Assembly (NCBI RefSeq): GCF_044197065.1
Contig: NZ_JBIQOI010000004.1
Coordinates: 248,001-312,000, forward strand
Direction of reading: 5' to 3'
DNA: 64,000 nucleotides
DNA from: Kluyvera ascorbata_C
GTDB taxonomy: Bacteria > Pseudomonadota > Gammaproteobacteria > Enterobacterales > Enterobacteriaceae
Shown: piece after piece, positions 63,930 through 64,000 of the stretch
Layout of the letters: each line of letters begins with the position of its first letter
Numbering within the stretch: position 1 is the first letter of the stretch
Notes under the pieces: model-generated
The model's database searches: none
The model's input: the letters and a program-made list of their open reading frames with translations, nothing else
What the model was told of the DNA's origin: nothing
Position numbers and translations under genes: made by a program

Positions 63930-64000
63930 GATTATCGTCGTTCTCGTGCTTTACCTGTTCGTGGTGTTCGGCCTGTCGCTGTATGCCATGCGTAAACGCA
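63919..64000 (+). CDS. panF: Sodium/pantothenate symporter PanF (5' part)
   Basis: Only the first 27 codons are in the window. They read MQTEIIVVLVLYLFVVFGLS, the first membrane helix of PanF, in the expected place after yhdT. GGAGG precedes the ATG inside yhdT. Cut by the window edge. Confidence 0.9.
   Translation, partial: MQTEIIVVLVLYLFVVFGLSLYAMRKR

Noticed and set aside
1..64000. CRISPR arrays, tRNA or rRNA genes, insertion sequences
   Set aside because: No regular spaced repeats, tRNA cloverleafs, rRNA motifs or transposase/integrase proteins were seen on either strand.

Overview
The window is chromosomal DNA of a member of the Enterobacteriaceae. The backbone genes run in the order arcB-yhcC-gltBD ... 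sspBA-rpsI-rplM-zapE-zapG-degQS ... mdh-argR-yhcNO ... aaeBAX/aaeR-tldD-yhdP-rng-yhdE-mreDCB-csrD-acuI ... accBC-yhdT-panF, which is the familiar E. coli/Salmonella/Klebsiella/Citrobacter layout, and the proteins are close to their E. coli counterparts. Several lineage-specific blocks argue against E. coli K-12 itself and for a Salmonella/Citrobacter/Klebsiella/Kluyvera-type genome: a tartrate dehydratase plus oxaloacetate decarboxylase locus, msrPQ and a type II dehydroquinase (aroQ) next to accBC, and tandem yhcN genes. I do not assign a species.

Region by region. Positions 1-3.6 kb hold the 3' half and terminator of the sRNA ArcZ, the sensor kinase ArcB and the radical-SAM protein YhcC. 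From 3.6 to 10.2 kb lies glutamate synthase (gltBD), preceded by a 685-bp leader with a CRP-like site, two strong hairpins and a small upstream reading frame. At 10.2-11.7 kb an AT-richer DUF1016/PD-(D/E)xK nuclease gene sits between the intact gltD 3' end and a decayed second copy of that 3' end. From 11.7 to 18.1 kb is a complete chaperone-usher fimbrial operon (major subunit, usher, chaperone, three minor subunits, probable tip adhesin) with an AT-rich 667-bp upstream region; in E. coli this interval carries gltF, yhcA-F and the nan genes. From 18.7 to 25.8 kb there are stringent starvation proteins, ribosomal proteins S9/L13, the division proteins ZapE and ZapG, and the periplasmic proteases DegQ and DegS.

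Positions 25.9-34.4 kb carry a tartrate fermentation locus on the minus strand: two FCD-type GntR regulators, a DASS-like transporter, tartrate/fumarate-type dehydratase TtdAB, the sodium pump oxaloacetate decarboxylase OadGAB, and a divergent CitG-like protein. Dicarboxylate taken up would be dehydrated to oxaloacetate and decarboxylated to pyruvate with Na+ export. mdh, which also uses oxaloacetate, lies immediately upstream. Positions 35.9-40.8 kb hold argR with two ARG boxes, two BhsA/McbA-family YhcN proteins, a barstar homologue, and a divergent aldehyde dehydrogenase / class III CoA-transferase pair.

Positions 40.8-64 kb hold the hydroxybenzoate efflux system aaeXAB with its divergent regulator aaeR (a LysR dyad and a CRP site are visible between them), yagU, tldD, the AsmA-like yhdP, RNase G, the Maf pyrophosphatase, the rod-shape operon mreBCD, csrD, acuI, the methionine sulfoxide reductase msrPQ, aroQ, accBC, yhdT and the start of panF, which is cut by the window edge. 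I found no tRNA, rRNA, CRISPR array, insertion sequence, integrase or transposase. The most interesting places are the duplicated gltD end around the nuclease gene, the degenerate CitG-like protein, and the regulatory dyads upstream of the tartrate transporter and of aaeX.
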